DNA of 64,000 nt from Pseudomonas sp. HAR-UPW-AIA-41 (GCF_002304225.1 NZ_NSLB01000002.1:434001-498000), one strand, 5' to 3'. Positions 46,267 through 57,149 are shown, counted from the first letter of the stretch. Numbers and translations are program-made. Notes: generated by a model not told the origin, from the letters alone.

Positions 46267-48651
46267 TTAGAAAGTCTGGCCGAGAGAGAACTGGAAGACC
46301 TGAGTGTCCGAGTCGTCCGGCTTTTTGACTGGCATTGCCAGACTGAAGCTCAGCGGCCCCATCGCTGTGATCCAAGTCAGACCAGCGCCGACCGACATGG
46401 CCAACTCACCAACGTCGATATTCTGGCAGTCAGGCTGCTGACCACAGCTGGTATCAAAGACATTACCGACGTCATAGAACAGCACGGTCCTTAGCTGACG
46501 CTGGTCCTTGATGAACGGCAGCGGGAACAGGTACTCGACACCACCCTGCACCAGTACATTGCCACCAAATGGGAGCGGATCTTGGTCAGGATCGGTATAG
46601 CGACCGTACTTATCCGGGCCACTGATGACATTACCTGTGACCGGATCAACCACCCTGCTGGGTGTACTGCGCGGCCCCAGACTGGAGTCCTCAAAACCAC
46701 GGACCGAGTTGAAACCGCCTGCATAGTAATGCTCGTAGAACGGGAGCTCACTGGTAGAGCCATAGCTATCGCCATACCCCAGCTCAGCATGGAACCGGAA
46801 AGCCGTGCTCTGAGTCAGCGGGAAGAAACGCTGGCCACGGTAGTCGAGCTTGTAGAACGACAGGTCACTACCCGGGACCGTGCTTTCCAGAATCAGGCTC
46901 TGCGAATACCCACGGGTGGCCAGCACCCCCTTGTTCAGCGTCGACTCAGACCAACCGACAGAGGCCTTAAAGTTCAAATAGCTGTCGCCTTCCTGGTCGA
47001 TGAATTTCACGATTTCATCGACGGTATAACTGCCGGTACTGATGTCGTCCTGTTGCACTGTTAAGCCAAAGTTCAGACGAGAAATCTCGCTGAGAGGATA
47101 ACCAATGCTCATGCCTGCACCGTAGCTATCTACAGCATAGCTAGACACATCAGTATCCAGCTCATCGTAGTCAGTTGTGCGGTAGAAAGCGTTGTAGCCA
47201 AGACTCACGCCATCAACTGTCCAGTAGGGGTCGACAAAGCCAAAGCTGTAGGCAGTCTGGTATTCGCTACGGGTAAGACCGAGGCTGACCTTGTTGCCCG
47301 TACCGAGGAAGTTGTTCTGGCTGATCGAGCCACCGAGAATCAGACCGGCGTTCTGGGCGAAGCCGACGCTGGCGGTGATTGAGCCAGAAGGCTGCTCTTC
47401 CACGCTGTAATTCACGTCAACCTGATCATCGGTGCCAGGCACAGCCGGAGTTTCGACGTTCACTTCCTTGAAGTAACCAAGACGCTCAAGGCGGGTCTTG
47501 GACTGGTCAATCAGGTAAGTCGAAGCCCAGCCACCTTCCATCTGACGCATTTCGCGGCGCAGCACCTCGTCTTCAGACTTGGTATTGCCGCGGAAGTTGA
47601 TGCGATTGACGTAGGCACGCTTGCCTGGATCGACCACGAAGGTGATGGCAACCGTGTTGTCATCATCATTGGCCTGCGGCACACCATTGACGTTGGCGAA
47701 GGTGTAACCCTCGTTACCCAGACGACGGGTGATCAGCTCCGAAGTGGTGGTCATGATCTTACGGGAGAACACCTGGCCTTCTTTGACCAGCAGCAGCGAC
47801 TTGATGTCCTCTTCCGGCACCTTGAGGTCACCGGACAGTTTGACTGCGCTGACCTTGTACTTCTCGCCTTCGTCGACGTTGACCGTGATGTAGACGTGCT
47901 TCTTGTCCGGAGTGATGGAGACCTGAGTCGAGGAAATATCCATATTGATATAACCACGATCCAGGTAGTAGGAACGCAGGCGCTCCAGGTCACCGGACAG
48001 CTTCTCGCGGGCATACTTGTCATCGTTCTTGAAGAACGACAGCCAGTTGCTGGTCTTCAGCTCGAACAGATCAACCAGATCTTCATCGGAGAAAACGGTA
48101 TTACCCACCACGTTGATGTGCTGGATAGCTGCAACCGTTCCTTCATTCACATTGATTTTCAGCGCCACACGGTTGCGCGGCTGCGGAATCACTTCTGCTT
48201 CGATTTCCGCCGAATAGCGACCTTGCGAAACATACTGGCGCTGCAATTCGTTACGCACGCCTTCCAGAGTGGCTCGCTGGAAAATCTCACCTTCTTCGAG
48301 GCCAGACTGATTCAGACCCTTGAGCAGGTCTTCAGTGGTAATCGCCTTGTTGCCTTCGATTTCGATAGAGGAAATCGAAGGGCGCTCCACAACAGTCACA
48401 ACCAGAGTGTCACCGTCGCGGCCAAGCTGAATATCCTGAAAGAAACCGGTCTTGAACAAGGCACGGGTGGCGCTGACCAGGCTGCGATCATCGACGCGCT
48501 CGCCAACGTTGAGCGGCAAGGCACCAAACACGCTGCCGGCAGAGACCCGCTGCAGCCCGTTGACACGAATATCGGAGATGGTGAAGGACTCGGCGTGAAC
48601 TTCGGCGATCATCAACGCGGAGAGCGCCGCAGGCAGGAGCAGACGTTTCAT
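46267..48651 (-). CDS. bamA: Outer membrane protein assembly factor BamA
   Basis: BamA is the central beta-barrel of the BAM machine, which inserts outer-membrane proteins. The 794-residue protein has a signal peptide (MKRLLLPAALSALMIAEVHA), five POTRA domains (the first starts ESFTISDIRVNGLQRVSAGS), and a 16-strand barrel with the loop-6 motif FNSVRGFEDSSLGPR, VRGF being the conserved core. The C-terminus ends in Phe (FSLGQTF), as a BAM substrate should. AAGGA precedes the ATG at 48651. It lies between rseP and skp. Confidence 0.98.
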   Translation of the reverse strand: MKRLLLPAALSALMIAEVHAESFTISDIRVNGLQRVSAGSVFGALPLNVGERVDDRSLVSATRALFKTGFFQDIQLGRDGDTLVVTVVERPSISSIEIEGNKAITTEDLLKGLNQSGLEEGEIFQRATLEGVRNELQRQYVSQGRYSAEIEAEVIPQPRNRVALKINVNEGTVAAIQHINVVGNTVFSDEDLVDLFELKTSNWLSFFKNDDKYAREKLSGDLERLRSYYLDRGYINMDISSTQVSITPDKKHVYITVNVDEGEKYKVSAVKLSGDLKVPEEDIKSLLLVKEGQVFSRKIMTTTSELITRRLGNEGYTFANVNGVPQANDDDNTVAITFVVDPGKRAYVNRINFRGNTKSEDEVLRREMRQMEGGWASTYLIDQSKTRLERLGYFKEVNVETPAVPGTDDQVDVNYSVEEQPSGSITASVGFAQNAGLILGGSISQNNFLGTGNKVSLGLTRSEYQTAYSFGFVDPYWTVDGVSLGYNAFYRTTDYDELDTDVSSYAVDSYGAGMSIGYPLSEISRLNFGLTVQQDDISTGSYTVDEIVKFIDQEGDSYLNFKASVGWSESTLNKGVLATRGYSQSLILESTVPGSDLSFYKLDYRGQRFFPLTQSTAFRFHAELGYGDSYGSTSELPFYEHYYAGGFNSVRGFEDSSLGPRSTPSRVVDPVTGNVISGPDKYGRYTDPDQDPLPFGGNVLVQGGVEYLFPLPFIKDQRQLRTVLFYDVGNVFDTSCGQQPDCQNIDVGELAMSVGAGLTWITAMGPLSFSLAMPVKKPDDSDTQVFQFSLGQTF

Positions 48652-48686
48652 GAAGTCCTTTCTTGTTCCAACTAGCAAATAAAGAA

Positions 48687-48708
48687 TCTGCCGCTCGAAA
48701 GCGGCAGA
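48687..48708 (-). terminator. Terminator between rseP and bamA
   Basis: TCTGCCGCT, loop CGAA and AGCGGCAGA give a perfect 9-bp stem followed on the minus strand by TTCTTTATTTG. It may terminate part of the upstream transcript so that bamA has its own promoter. Confidence 0.6.
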
Positions 48709-48727
48709 CTGGAAATTCGTTTGTGCC

Positions 48728-50080
48728 TTACAGGCGGCTCAGATCGTTGAACAAGGCCAACAACATGACCCCAACCACCAGACTGATACCGACTTGCATC
48801 CCCCAGACTTGCACCCGTTCCGGCAGGGGGCGTCCACGCACCCACTCGGCCAGATAAAACATCAGGTGCCCCCCATCCAGCACCGGGATCGGCAACAGAT
48901 TCAACACACCCAGACTGATACTCAGCAATGCAAGAAAGTTCAGGAACTCCGCAAAACCGGACTCAGCCGAAGCGCCCGCCACTTTAGCAATGGTTACTGG
49001 CCCGCTCAAGTTTTTTACCGAAAGCTCACCTACCAGCATTTTCTTGATCGAAACCAGCGTCATGCTGGTCATTGCCCAGGTTCGTCGCAGCGCTTCGGGC
49101 ACCGCCTCCAGCGGACCATAACTGACCTCATGCAGCATCTCGGGCGGCCACTCGAAGCCCTGCACTCGCGAGCCGAAGAAACCAACCCGCTCGCCAGCGG
49201 CCTCCTGTTCGGCCAGCGTCACCGACACTGCCTGCTCCAGTCCGTCGCGCTGATAACGCACCTCAACCGTTTGCCCCGGCCGTGCCCGCACCCATTCCAC
49301 CAGCGCCATCCAGTCGGAAACTGGCTGATCATTGAAGGCAACAATACGGTCGCCAGCCCGAAGCCCAGCCAGGGCTGCAGGCCCTTGAGGCTCAAGATCA
49401 GCCAGCACGGGGGGGATCTGCGGACGCCAGGGTTTCAGCCCCAACGCAGCCAGAGGATCCGGCTCATCGACACCCTTCTGCCAGTCACGCAGCGGCAGAC
49501 TGACATCGGATTCCAGACTACTACCCGTCTCACGCACGCGCAGTACCAACTCACCAGTCTCACCCAGACGATGGATCAACTGCAGGCTGACGGCAGCCCA
49601 GCCAGGGGTTGCCTCACCATCCACAGCCAGGATTTCCTGCCCCACCTGCAAACCCGCCTGCTCCGCAAGGCCACCCGGCAACAGGGTGCCAATCACTGGC
49701 CGCGCCTGCTGACTACCCAGCAGGGCAAGCACCCAGAAAAACAGGATAGCCAGCAAGAAATTAGCGAGGGGACCGGCCGCGACAATGGCAATGCGCTGCC
49801 GCACACTTTTGCGGTTGAAGGCCTCAGCAAGCAGCGCTTCGGGCACATCACCCTCACGCTCATCGAGCATCTTCACATAGCCGCCCAGCGGAATGGCGGC
49901 GACAACAAACTCGGTGCCCTGTCGATCATGCCAGCGCAGCAGAGGTGCCCCGAAACCGACCGAGAAGCGCAGCACCTTTACCCCACAACGCCGTGCCACC
50001 CAAAAGTGGCCGAACTCGTGAATAGTTACCAGCACACCTAAGGCAATCAGGGTGCCGAACAGCATGTAGAGCCCGCTCAT
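48728..50080 (-). CDS. rseP: RIP metalloprotease RseP
   Basis: RseP (called MucP in P. aeruginosa) is the site-2 protease that cleaves the anti-sigma factor RseA/MucA and releases the envelope-stress sigma factor. The 450-residue protein has the zinc motif TIHEFGHFWVARR (HExxH at about 21-25), two PDZ domains in the middle (LLPGGLAEQAGLQVGQEILA; GPAALAGLRAGDRIVAFNDQ) and the second active-site motif NLLPIPVLDGGHLMFY near the C-terminus. GGAGG sets the ATG at 50080. It lies between dxr and bamA. Confidence 0.97.
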   Translation of the reverse strand: MSGLYMLFGTLIALGVLVTIHEFGHFWVARRCGVKVLRFSVGFGAPLLRWHDRQGTEFVVAAIPLGGYVKMLDEREGDVPEALLAEAFNRKSVRQRIAIVAAGPLANFLLAILFFWVLALLGSQQARPVIGTLLPGGLAEQAGLQVGQEILAVDGEATPGWAAVSLQLIHRLGETGELVLRVRETGSSLESDVSLPLRDWQKGVDEPDPLAALGLKPWRPQIPPVLADLEPQGPAALAGLRAGDRIVAFNDQPVSDWMALVEWVRARPGQTVEVRYQRDGLEQAVSVTLAEQEAAGERVGFFGSRVQGFEWPPEMLHEVSYGPLEAVPEALRRTWAMTSMTLVSIKKMLVGELSVKNLSGPVTIAKVAGASAESGFAEFLNFLALLSISLGVLNLLPIPVLDGGHLMFYLAEWVRGRPLPERVQVWGMQVGISLVVGVMLLALFNDLSRL

Positions 50081-50094
50081 GTTGCCTCCGCCAC

Positions 50095-51282
50095 TCAACC
50101 GGAATACCGAGTCAACCACTGTTGCGCCGACTCACGGGCAGAGTGATCAGCCGCCAGCACTGCCTCCAGGCTTTCGACCGAAGCGGCCGGCAGTGAGTTC
50201 AATACAGCCTCGTTGAGCTGAGCAATCTGGGTAAAACCGATGCGGCGCTGCAGAAATGCTTCTACGGCAATCTCGTTTGCGGCATTGAGCACTGCCGCCG
50301 CGCTGCCACCGGCCTCAGCGGCCTGGCGCGCCAACCTCAGGCAGGCAAAACGCTGCAGATCAGGCTCCTGGAAATCCAGGCGACCGACCCGGAACAGGTC
50401 CAGCGGAGAAACACCGGACGAAACTCGCTCGGGCCAGGCCAGCGCATGAGCAATCGGCGTACGCATATCCGGATTACCCAGCTGCGCCAGTACCGAACCA
50501 TCGATATAGTCGACCAGCGAATGAATGACGCTTTGCGGATGAATGACGACCTCGACCTGCTCCGGTCGCGCATCGAACAACCAGCAGGCCTCGATCAGCT
50601 CCAGTCCCTTGTTCATCATGGTCGCCGAATCCACGGAGATCTTGCGCCCCATCGACCAGTTGGGATGCGCGCAGGCCTGCTCCGGAGTCACGTTGGCCAG
50701 TTGTTCCAGCGGCAGCTCGCGGAAAGGCCCACCCGAGGCAGTCAGCAGAATGCGCCGCACACCGACCTGCTCCAGGCCATCAGCAAAATCCATCGGCAGG
50801 CACTGAAAGATCGCATTGTGCTCGCTGTCGATCGGCAACAACTGCGCCCCGCTGTCGCGCACGGCCTGCATGAACAAGGCCCCGGACATCACCAGAGCCT
50901 CCTTGTTGGCCAGCAGGACTTTCTTCCCCGCGCGCACGGCTGCCAGAGTGGGCAAAAGCCCTGCCGCACCGACAATCGCCGCCATCACGACATCGACATC
51001 CGCATGGGACGCCACATCGCACAAGCCCTGCTCCCCGACCAGCACGTCGGTCGCCAGACCTGCCGAGCGCAAGCCGTCGCGCAGCACAGCTGCTGCAACC
51101 TCATCAGCCACCACGGCAAACTGCGGGCGATACTGCAGACAGAGCTGCTCCAGCTCTGCCAGGCGCGAATAGCCGCTGAGGGCAAATACCCGATAGCGCT
51201 CGGGATGGCGGGCCAGAACATCCAGGGTACTGCGCCCGATAGAACCGGTCGCCCCCAGAACCGTAATCAGCTCGGCACTCAC
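50095..51282 (-). CDS. dxr: 1-deoxy-D-xylulose 5-phosphate reductoisomerase
   Basis: Dxr makes methylerythritol phosphate with NADPH, the first committed MEP step and the fosmidomycin target. The 395-residue protein has [20 protein letters not shown] (NADPH fold), [33 protein letters not shown] (metal-binding Asp and Glu), [11 protein letters not shown] and the flexible loop [20 protein letters not shown]. The start is a GTG at 51282 that overlaps the cdsA stop as GTGA; an upstream GTG at 51306 is less likely. Confidence 0.97.
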   Translation of the reverse strand: MSAELITVLGATGSIGRSTLDVLARHPERYRVFALSGYSRLAELEQLCLQYRPQFAVVADEVAAAVLRDGLRSAGLATDVLVGEQGLCDVASHADVDVVMAAIVGAAGLLPTLAAVRAGKKVLLANKEALVMSGALFMQAVRDSGAQLLPIDSEHNAIFQCLPMDFADGLEQVGVRRILLTASGGPFRELPLEQLANVTPEQACAHPNWSMGRKISVDSATMMNKGLELIEACWLFDARPEQVEVVIHPQSVIHSLVDYIDGSVLAQLGNPDMRTPIAHALAWPERVSSGVSPLDLFRVGRLDFQEPDLQRFACLRLARQAAEAGGSAAAVLNAANEIAVEAFLQRRIGFTQIAQLNEAVLNSLPAASVESLEAVLAADHSARESAQQWLTRYSG

Positions 51283-52094
51283 TGCGCAGCCCACCCGGCC
51301 AGCCACAACAGACTAGCAAACACCGGAATCGCTGCGGTCAGACTGTCGATCCGATCAAGGATACCGCCATGCCCAGGTAGCAGATTGCTGCTGTCCTTGA
51401 TCCCGGCCTGGCGCTTGAACATGCTCTCGTTGAGATCGCCCAGCACCGAAAAAGCCACCACCACAGCCGCACCAAGCACTGCCAGCACGACATCGAACGA
51501 AGACCACCCCTGGTAGATTGCCACCCCCAGGGTGATCAGCACACTGGCGGTCATGCCGCCATAGAAACCTTCCCAGCTTTTACCCGGACTGACCTGCGGT
51601 GCCAGCTTGCGCTTACCAAAAGCCTTGCCGGCGAAATAGGCGCCGATATCGGCACCCCAGACCAGTACCATCACGGCCAGAATCAGCCAGTTGCCCTGCG
51701 GCCACTGTTTGAACAGCACCAAGCCCTGCCAGGCCGGCAGCAGCAAGAGCAAACCGATCACAACACGCTGCCAGGAACCGCTCCAGAAACGACTGGTCTG
51801 CGGGTACCCCACCACCAACACCAGCGCAACCAGCCACCAGAGCAGCGCCAGCCCCAGCACCGCAGGCGCCAGCGACGGCAGCTGATACAGCAGCCAGAGC
51901 AACCCCGCCACCAGTGTGGCGTAGCCCACACGCACAGACTGCGCGGCAAAACCTGCCAGCCGCGCCCATTCCCAGGCCCCAAGGCTGACCACTGCACCAA
52001 TGAACAGCGCAAACCAGCCGCCATCAAGCAGAAAAAAACCGCCGAGAGCGATGGGCAGCAGCACCAGTGCCGTGATGATTCGTTGTTTCAGCAT
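51279..52094 (-). CDS. cdsA: Phosphatidate cytidylyltransferase
   Basis: CdsA forms CDP-diacylglycerol, the precursor of all phospholipids, in the inner membrane. The 271-residue protein has about seven to eight membrane segments and the family signature [20 protein letters not shown] followed by GILDRIDS near the C-terminus, plus [11 protein letters not shown]. It overlaps uppS upstream by 7 bp and dxr downstream, as in other gammaproteobacteria. Confidence 0.97.
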   Translation of the reverse strand: MLKQRIITALVLLPIALGGFFLLDGGWFALFIGAVVSLGAWEWARLAGFAAQSVRVGYATLVAGLLWLLYQLPSLAPAVLGLALLWWLVALVLVVGYPQTSRFWSGSWQRVVIGLLLLLPAWQGLVLFKQWPQGNWLILAVMVLVWGADIGAYFAGKAFGKRKLAPQVSPGKSWEGFYGGMTASVLITLGVAIYQGWSSFDVVLAVLGAAVVVAFSVLGDLNESMFKRQAGIKDSSNLLPGHGGILDRIDSLTAAIPVFASLLWLAGWAAQ

Positions 52095-52849
52095 TGAGAA
52101 CGCGCCTCGGCCTCCACCTGCTCGCTGGTCTTGCCAAAGCGACGCTGGCGGGTAGAAAAGTCGGCCAGCGCCTTGCGCATGGCTTCGTGCTTGAAATCCG
52201 GCCAGAACAGGTCGGAGAAATACAGCTCGGCATAGGCCAGCTGCCAGAGCAGAAAATTGCTGATGCGGTGTTCACCACCCGTGCGAATGCACAGATCCGG
52301 CAACGGCTGACCCGCCGTGGACAGGCAATGTTCCAGCGCATGAGCATCGATGGATTCGACCGCTAACTCTCCATTCGCCACCCGGCGTGCCAGCTGTTGA
52401 CTGGCCTGCACAATATCCCACTGCCCACCGTAATTGGCTGCCACCTGCAGCACAAAGCGGGAGTGACCGGCGGTTGCCGACTCAGCATCAGCCATCGCCG
52501 CCTGCAACTCAGGATGGAAGCGGGAGCGGTCACCGATAATGCGTAGCCGAATGCCATTTTCATCCAGCTTGCGCACTTCACGACGCAGCGCTCCGAGGAA
52601 CAGCTCCATCAAGGCACTGACCTCGTCCGCCGGACGCTGCCAGTTCTCACTGGAGAAGGCGAACAGGGTCAGCACTTCAACGCCGGCCTCTGCGCACACC
52701 TCAATAACAGCGCGCACGGCATCCACACCCGCCTTGTGCCCGGCCACACCTGGCAGCAGACGCTTCTTCGCCCAGCGATTGTTGCCATCCATGATGATGG
52801 CAACATGCCGCGGCACAATTGCCGCGGACTTTTTCTGCGTCTTGTCCAT
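52088..52849 (-). CDS. uppS: Undecaprenyl diphosphate synthase
   Basis: UppS extends farnesyl diphosphate to the C55 carrier used for peptidoglycan and O-antigen. The 253-residue cis-prenyltransferase shows HVAIIMDGNNRWAKKRLLPG (catalytic Asp), GHKAGVDAVRAV, FAFSSENWQRP, and DLCIRTGGEHRISNFLLWQL. The ATG at 52849 (MDKTQKKS) is preceded by GCGAGG; an earlier in-frame start at 52867 is not favoured. It ties the MEP genes of this region to cell-wall synthesis. Confidence 0.98.
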   Translation of the reverse strand: MDKTQKKSAAIVPRHVAIIMDGNNRWAKKRLLPGVAGHKAGVDAVRAVIEVCAEAGVEVLTLFAFSSENWQRPADEVSALMELFLGALRREVRKLDENGIRLRIIGDRSRFHPELQAAMADAESATAGHSRFVLQVAANYGGQWDIVQASQQLARRVANGELAVESIDAHALEHCLSTAGQPLPDLCIRTGGEHRISNFLLWQLAYAELYFSDLFWPDFKHEAMRKALADFSTRQRRFGKTSEQVEAEARSQC

Positions 52850-52863
52850 GACCTCGCCTGCCG

Positions 52864-53421
52864 TCAAACCGCCATCAGGTCGGTTTCTTTGGCTTCCAGC
52901 GCTTTGTCGACTTCGGCAACGAACTTGTCGGTCAGCTTCTGTACTTCATCGGCCGCGCGACGCTCTTCGTCTTCGCTGATTTCCTTGTCCTTGGACAGCT
53001 TCTTCAGCTCGGCCAGCGCATCACGGCGCACGTTGCGCACCGCTACCTTGGCATCCTCGGCAACGCCGCGCGCCTGCTTGGTATAGCCACGACGGGTTTC
53101 TTCGGTCAGGGCCGGCATCGGCACACGGATAGTGGCGCCGGCACTGCTCGGGTTCAGACCGAGATCGGAGGTCATGATGGCTTTTTCGATCGCCGCGCTC
53201 AGGGTCTTGTCGTGCGCCACGATCTTCAGGGTACGGGCATCTTCGACGGTGATCGCCGCCACCTGATTCAGCGGCATCTCGCTGCCATAAGCAGGAACCT
53301 TCACGCTATCCAGAATACTGGGATGCGCGCGACCGGTACGAATGGAGGCCAGGTTGCGGCCCAGCGACTCCAGAGACTTAACCATGCGCTCCTGAGCGTC
53401 TTTCTTGATCTCGTTGATCAT
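52864..53421 (-). CDS. frr: Ribosome recycling factor
   Basis: Frr splits post-termination ribosomes together with EF-G. The 185-residue protein has the two-domain, tRNA-shaped family pattern: [56 protein letters not shown], and [15 protein letters not shown]. Its ATG at 53421 overlaps the pyrH stop (ATGA). The longer in-frame extension lies inside pyrH and is discarded. Confidence 0.98.
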   Translation of the reverse strand: MINEIKKDAQERMVKSLESLGRNLASIRTGRAHPSILDSVKVPAYGSEMPLNQVAAITVEDARTLKIVAHDKTLSAAIEKAIMTSDLGLNPSSAGATIRVPMPALTEETRRGYTKQARGVAEDAKVAVRNVRRDALAELKKLSKDKEISEDEERRAADEVQKLTDKFVAEVDKALEAKETDLMAV

Positions 53422-54161
53422 TGTGCTTCCTCCTCGATCAGGGTTCCTTCGGCGCCACCCACCACGATGTTGAGCAGTGCGCCGGGCTTGTTCATGTTGA
53501 AGACGCGCAGTGGCATCTTGTGGTCGCGGCACAGGCAGATGGCCGTCAGATCCATTACACCCAGCTTGCGATCCAGCACCTCGTCATAGGTCAGGCGCTC
53601 GAATTTTTCCGCATTGGGATCCTTGAACGGATCGGCAGTGTACACGCCATCAACCTTGGTGGCTTTGAGTACCAGATCGGCATCGATCTCGATGGCCCGC
53701 AGACAGGCGGCAGAGTCGGTCGTGAAGAACGGGTTGCCGGTGCCGGCGGCGAAGATCACCACCTCGCCCGTCTTCAGATGGCGCATGGCCTTGCGGCGAT
53801 CATAGTGATCGGTCACACCCACCATGGAGATGGCCGACATGACGGTGGCGGGGATGTTCGAGCGCTCCAGGGCATCGCGCATGGCCAGTGCATTCATCAC
53901 GGTGGCCAGCATGCCCATGTGATCACCGGTAACACGGTCCATGCCGGCGGCCGACAGCGCCGCACCACGGAACAGATTGCCACCGCCGATCACCAGACCT
54001 ACCTGCACGCCGATACCGACCAGTTGGCCGACTTCCAGCGCCATGCGATCAAGCACCTTGGGATCGATACCGAACTCCTCGGTGCCCATCAGGGCCTCGC
54101 CGCTAAGTTTGAGAAGAATGCGTTTGTAGCGCGCTTGGCGACCACCGAGTTGCTGAGCCAT
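53418..54161 (-). CDS. pyrH: UMP kinase
   Basis: PyrH phosphorylates UMP to UDP, is activated by GTP and inhibited by UTP. The 247-residue amino-acid-kinase-fold protein shows [73 protein letters not shown], and [17 protein letters not shown]. The start at 54161 gives [17 protein letters not shown]. It is downstream of tsf, with a terminator-like stem in the 180-bp gap. Confidence 0.98.
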   Translation of the reverse strand: MAQQLGGRQARYKRILLKLSGEALMGTEEFGIDPKVLDRMALEVGQLVGIGVQVGLVIGGGNLFRGAALSAAGMDRVTGDHMGMLATVMNALAMRDALERSNIPATVMSAISMVGVTDHYDRRKAMRHLKTGEVVIFAAGTGNPFFTTDSAACLRAIEIDADLVLKATKVDGVYTADPFKDPNAEKFERLTYDEVLDRKLGVMDLTAICLCRDHKMPLRVFNMNKPGALLNIVVGGAEGTLIEEEAQ

Positions 54162-54289
54162 GCCTATCTCTCCTGCGGCGTTAGAATTTGTGCGGCGCCG
54201 GTGCGCCGATGACGACAGCCTGTTGGACCAGACTAGCGGCAGGAAGTGCCACCTGCCGGGAGAAGCCGTTTTCCCTCTCCATTTCGACA

Positions 54290-54321
54290 AAGAGGTCGCG
54301 CGCGTGAGCGGGCGACCTCTT
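54290..54321 (-). terminator. Probable terminator of tsf
   Basis: AAGAGGTCGC and GCGACCTCTT form a perfect 10-bp stem with a 12-nt loop, 20 bp after the tsf stop. The T tract on the minus strand is short (TTTGTC), so some readthrough into pyrH is likely. Confidence 0.55.
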
Positions 54322-54341
54322 CGTTTTACCGCAAGCGCCGC

Positions 54342-55211
54342 TTACTGCTGGGAAGCAGCAACCTGCGCAGCGACTTCGGCAGCGAAGTCGACTTCGGCCT
54401 TCTCGATGCCCTCGCCCACTTCGTAACGAACGAAGGAAACGATTTCGGCACCGGCTTTCTTGGCCAGATCACCAACCTTGACTTCCGGATCCTTGACGAA
54501 CGGCTGCTCGACCAGGCTGGCTTCGGCCAGGAACTTGTTGATACGGCCTTTGACCATGTTCTCAACAATGTTTTCCGGCTTGCCGGCGATCTTGTCAGCG
54601 TTCAGCTGCAGGAAGATTTCTTTCTCTTTGGCGACCAGCTCTTCGGAAACGTCAGCCGGGCTCAGAACAGCCGGGTTGCTGGCAGCTACGTGCATGGCGA
54701 TGTCACGAGCCAGTTCAGCGTTGCCACCTTTCAGAACAACCAGCACGCCGATGCGGTGACCGTGCAGGTAGGAGCCCACAACATCACCCTCAACGCGGGT
54801 CAGACGACGGATGTTGACGTTCTCACCGCACTTGGAAACCAGAGCCAGACGGGCTTCTTCCTGAGCTTCGATCAGCGGGGCTGCATCGGTCAGGTTTTCA
54901 GCGAAAGCCTTGTCCAGGCTGGCAGCCACGAAGCCTTTGAAGTCGTCCTGCAGAGCCAGGAAGTCGGTCTGCGAGTTGACTTCGATGATCATGCCGGCTT
55001 TGCCGTCGGCAGCGATCTTGACGGCGATGGAGCCTTCGGCGGCAATGTTGCCAGCCTTCTTGGCAGCCTTGATGGCGCCAGCAGCGCGCATGTCGTCAAT
55101 GGCCTTCTCGATATCGCCTTCAGCGGCGACCAGTGCCTTCTTGCACTCCATCATGCCCAGGCCGGTGCGCTCGCGCAGTTCTTTAACCAGGGCTGCAGTG
55201 ATTTCTGCCAT
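54342..55211 (-). CDS. tsf: Elongation factor Ts
   Basis: EF-Ts is the nucleotide-exchange factor for EF-Tu. The 289-residue protein starts at [20 protein letters not shown], with the UBA-like N-domain, [20 protein letters not shown], the EF-Tu contact [13 protein letters not shown] and a two-lobed core ([20 protein letters not shown]). It follows rpsB by 130 bp with an attenuator-like terminator between them. Confidence 0.98.
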   Translation of the reverse strand: MAEITAALVKELRERTGLGMMECKKALVAAEGDIEKAIDDMRAAGAIKAAKKAGNIAAEGSIAVKIAADGKAGMIIEVNSQTDFLALQDDFKGFVAASLDKAFAENLTDAAPLIEAQEEARLALVSKCGENVNIRRLTRVEGDVVGSYLHGHRIGVLVVLKGGNAELARDIAMHVAASNPAVLSPADVSEELVAKEKEIFLQLNADKIAGKPENIVENMVKGRINKFLAEASLVEQPFVKDPEVKVGDLAKKAGAEIVSFVRYEVGEGIEKAEVDFAAEVAAQVAASQQ

Positions 55212-55285
55212 GCTCACAATCCTCTCGAAGTGGTTGTCAAACCATCGGCCCGCCGTGGCAAGCCGATCATGCAATTCAAAGTTGG

Positions 55286-55308
55286 CAAAAAGGGGGCCTA
55301 GCCCCCTT
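55286..55308 (-). terminator. rpsB-tsf intergenic terminator/attenuator
   Basis: AAGGGGGC and GCCCCCTT pair around a 3-nt loop and are followed on the minus strand by a T run (TTTTTGCC). It can reduce tsf transcription relative to rpsB, as the intergenic terminator does in E. coli. Confidence 0.75.
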
Positions 55309-55340
55309 CTTGCTTACCGGAGTCTGATGACAGTCCGGTA

Positions 55341-56081
55341 TCAGCCTTCAGCGGCCTCGTCAGCAGACGCTTCGACGAACTCGTCGGCGCCGCCGGCGGC
55401 GTTGCTGCGACCACGGATCACGGCGTCAGCCATGGCGCCCAGGTACAGCTGAACGGCGCGAATGGCGTCGTCGTTACCCGGGATGATGTAGTCAACGCCT
55501 TCCGGGCTGCTGTTGGTATCGACAACGCCGATAACCGGGATGCCCAGCTTGTTGGCTTCGGTGATGGCAATGCGCTCGTGGTCAACGTCGATCACGAACA
55601 GAGCGTCCGGCAGACCGCCCATGTCCTTGATACCACCCAGGCTGCGATCCAGTTTTTCCAGATCACGGGTACGCATCAGAGCTTCTTTCTTGGTCAGCTT
55701 GGCGAAGGTGCCGTCCTGGGATTGAACTTCCAGGTCACGCAGACGCTTGATCGACTGACGAATGGTCTTGTAGTTGGTCAGCATGCCGCCCAACCAGCGG
55801 TGATCGACGAACGGCATACCACAACGGGTAGCTTCTTCGCGAACGATCTTGCCAGCGGAACGCTTGGTACCAACGAACAGAATCTTGTTCTTGCCGGCAG
55901 CCAGCTTCTCAACGAAAGCCTGAGCTTCGTTGAACATCGGCAGGGTCTTTTCCAGGTTGACGATGTGAATCTTGTTGCGCGCGCCGAAAATGTACTTGCC
56001 CATTTTCGGGTTCCAGTAACGGGTCTGGTGGCCGAAGTGCACACCGGCCTTCAGCATATCGCGCATAGTGACTTGGGACAT
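55341..56081 (-). CDS. rpsB: 30S ribosomal protein S2
   Basis: S2 joins the small subunit late and helps recruit S1. The 246-residue protein shows [59 protein letters not shown] and [31 protein letters not shown] precedes the ATG. It is divergent from map and leads the rpsB-tsf pair. Confidence 0.98.
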   Translation of the reverse strand: MSQVTMRDMLKAGVHFGHQTRYWNPKMGKYIFGARNKIHIVNLEKTLPMFNEAQAFVEKLAAGKNKILFVGTKRSAGKIVREEATRCGMPFVDHRWLGGMLTNYKTIRQSIKRLRDLEVQSQDGTFAKLTKKEALMRTRDLEKLDRSLGGIKDMGGLPDALFVIDVDHERIAITEANKLGIPVIGVVDTNSSPEGVDYIIPGNDDAIRAVQLYLGAMADAVIRGRSNAAGGADEFVEASADEAAEG

Positions 56082-56205
56082 TTCTCTTCCTCAATAAGTC
56101 GGGTTAGGCCTCCATGCGCCCCAATGACCAACCCCGAAGGGCACCCAGGTCACCGTGTCGACGCATGTGTGGGTTAGTGGCTGAACCGGCACTGCCGGAA
56201 AAGCG
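56082..56205 (-). promoter_or_regulatory. rpsB mRNA leader, possible S2-responsive element
   Basis: The minus-strand leader of about 125 nt contains several short stems (GCCGGCAGTGCCGG-like and GGTGCCCTTCGGGGTT-like repeats) and the stretch GGGGCGCATGGAGGCCTAAC close to the start. Gammaproteobacterial rpsB leaders are known to mediate feedback by S2; this one is placed and sized alike. The assignment rests on position and general resemblance, not on a model match. Confidence 0.4.
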
Positions 56206-56211
56206 CGGCGC

Positions 56212-56240
56212 TTTATATCACAACCAACGCCCAAACAAAA
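56212..56240 (-). promoter_or_regulatory. Candidate sigma-70 promoter of rpsB
   Basis: On the minus strand TATAAA lies about 130 bp before the rpsB ATG with TTTTGT 17 bp upstream. The -10 is good and the -35 poor. It would produce the structured leader noted at 56082-56205. Confidence 0.4.
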
Positions 56241-56357
56241 CCCGCCATGTGTCATACACCGGGGTGGCCGGGCCGCCACGGTCTGTTAGAATCGCGCCCT
56301 TTCCCTATTTGCCTGGCGCCATGCGCGCCCATAAAAAGCCAGCATGAGAGAGCCAGC

Positions 56358-57140
56358 ATGACCGTCACCTTCAAGACGCCCGACGAAATCGAAAAAATGC
56401 GCGTTGCCGGCCGGCTGGCGGGTGAAGTGCTGATCATGATCGGCGAGCACGTCAAGCCCGGGGTCACCACCGAGGAACTGGATCGCATCTGCCATGACTA
56501 CATCGTCAACGTGCAGCAGGCCATCCCCGCCCCGCTCAACTACAAAGGCTTCCCCAAGTCGATCTGCACCTCGATCAACCACGTGGTCTGTCACGGCATC
56601 CCCAACGACAAACCGCTGAAAGATGGCGACATCATCAATATCGACATCACCGTGATCAAAGACGGCTACCACGGCGACACCAGCAAGATGTTCATCGTTG
56701 GCAAGCCTCTGGAATGGGCCGAAAAGCTCTGCCGCATCACCCAGGAGTGCCTCTATAAGGGCATCGAGCTGGTCAAGCCCGGCACCCGTCTGGGTGACAT
56801 TGGCGAAGTGATCCAGAAGCACGCCGAGAAGAACGGCTACTCCGTCGTACGCGAATACTGCGGCCATGGCATTGGCGCCGTATTCCATGAAGAGCCGCAG
56901 GTTCTGCACTACGGCAAGGCCGGCACTGGCATGGAACTGAAAGAAGGCATGACCTTCACCATCGAGCCGATGATCAATCAGGGCCGCGCGGAAACCCGCC
57001 TGCTCGGCGACGGCTGGACCGCCATCACCAAGGACCGCAAGCTCTCGGCACAGTGGGAACACACCATTCTGGTCACCGCCGACGGCTTCGAAGTCCTGAC
57101 CCTGCGCAGCGACGAAAGCTTCCCGCGCACCAACGCATAA
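56358..57140 (+). CDS. map: Methionine aminopeptidase, type I
   Basis: Map removes the initiator methionine from nascent proteins. The 260-residue protein has all five metal ligands: Asp in IINIDIT (about 97), Asp in YHGDTSKMF (about 108), His in GHGIGAVFHEEP (about 171), Glu in FTIEPMI (about 204) and Glu in WEHTILV (about 235). The substrate His is in INHVVCHGIP. The ATG at 56358 is used; upstream in-frame codons are leader. It is divergent from rpsB and followed by glnD after 9 bp. Confidence 0.98.
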   Translation: MTVTFKTPDEIEKMRVAGRLAGEVLIMIGEHVKPGVTTEELDRICHDYIVNVQQAIPAPLNYKGFPKSICTSINHVVCHGIPNDKPLKDGDIINIDITVIKDGYHGDTSKMFIVGKPLEWAEKLCRITQECLYKGIELVKPGTRLGDIGEVIQKHAEKNGYSVVREYCGHGIGAVFHEEPQVLHYGKAGTGMELKEGMTFTIEPMINQGRAETRLLGDGWTAITKDRKLSAQWEHTILVTADGFEVLTLRSDESFPRTNA

Positions 57141-57149
57141 GGAACCGGC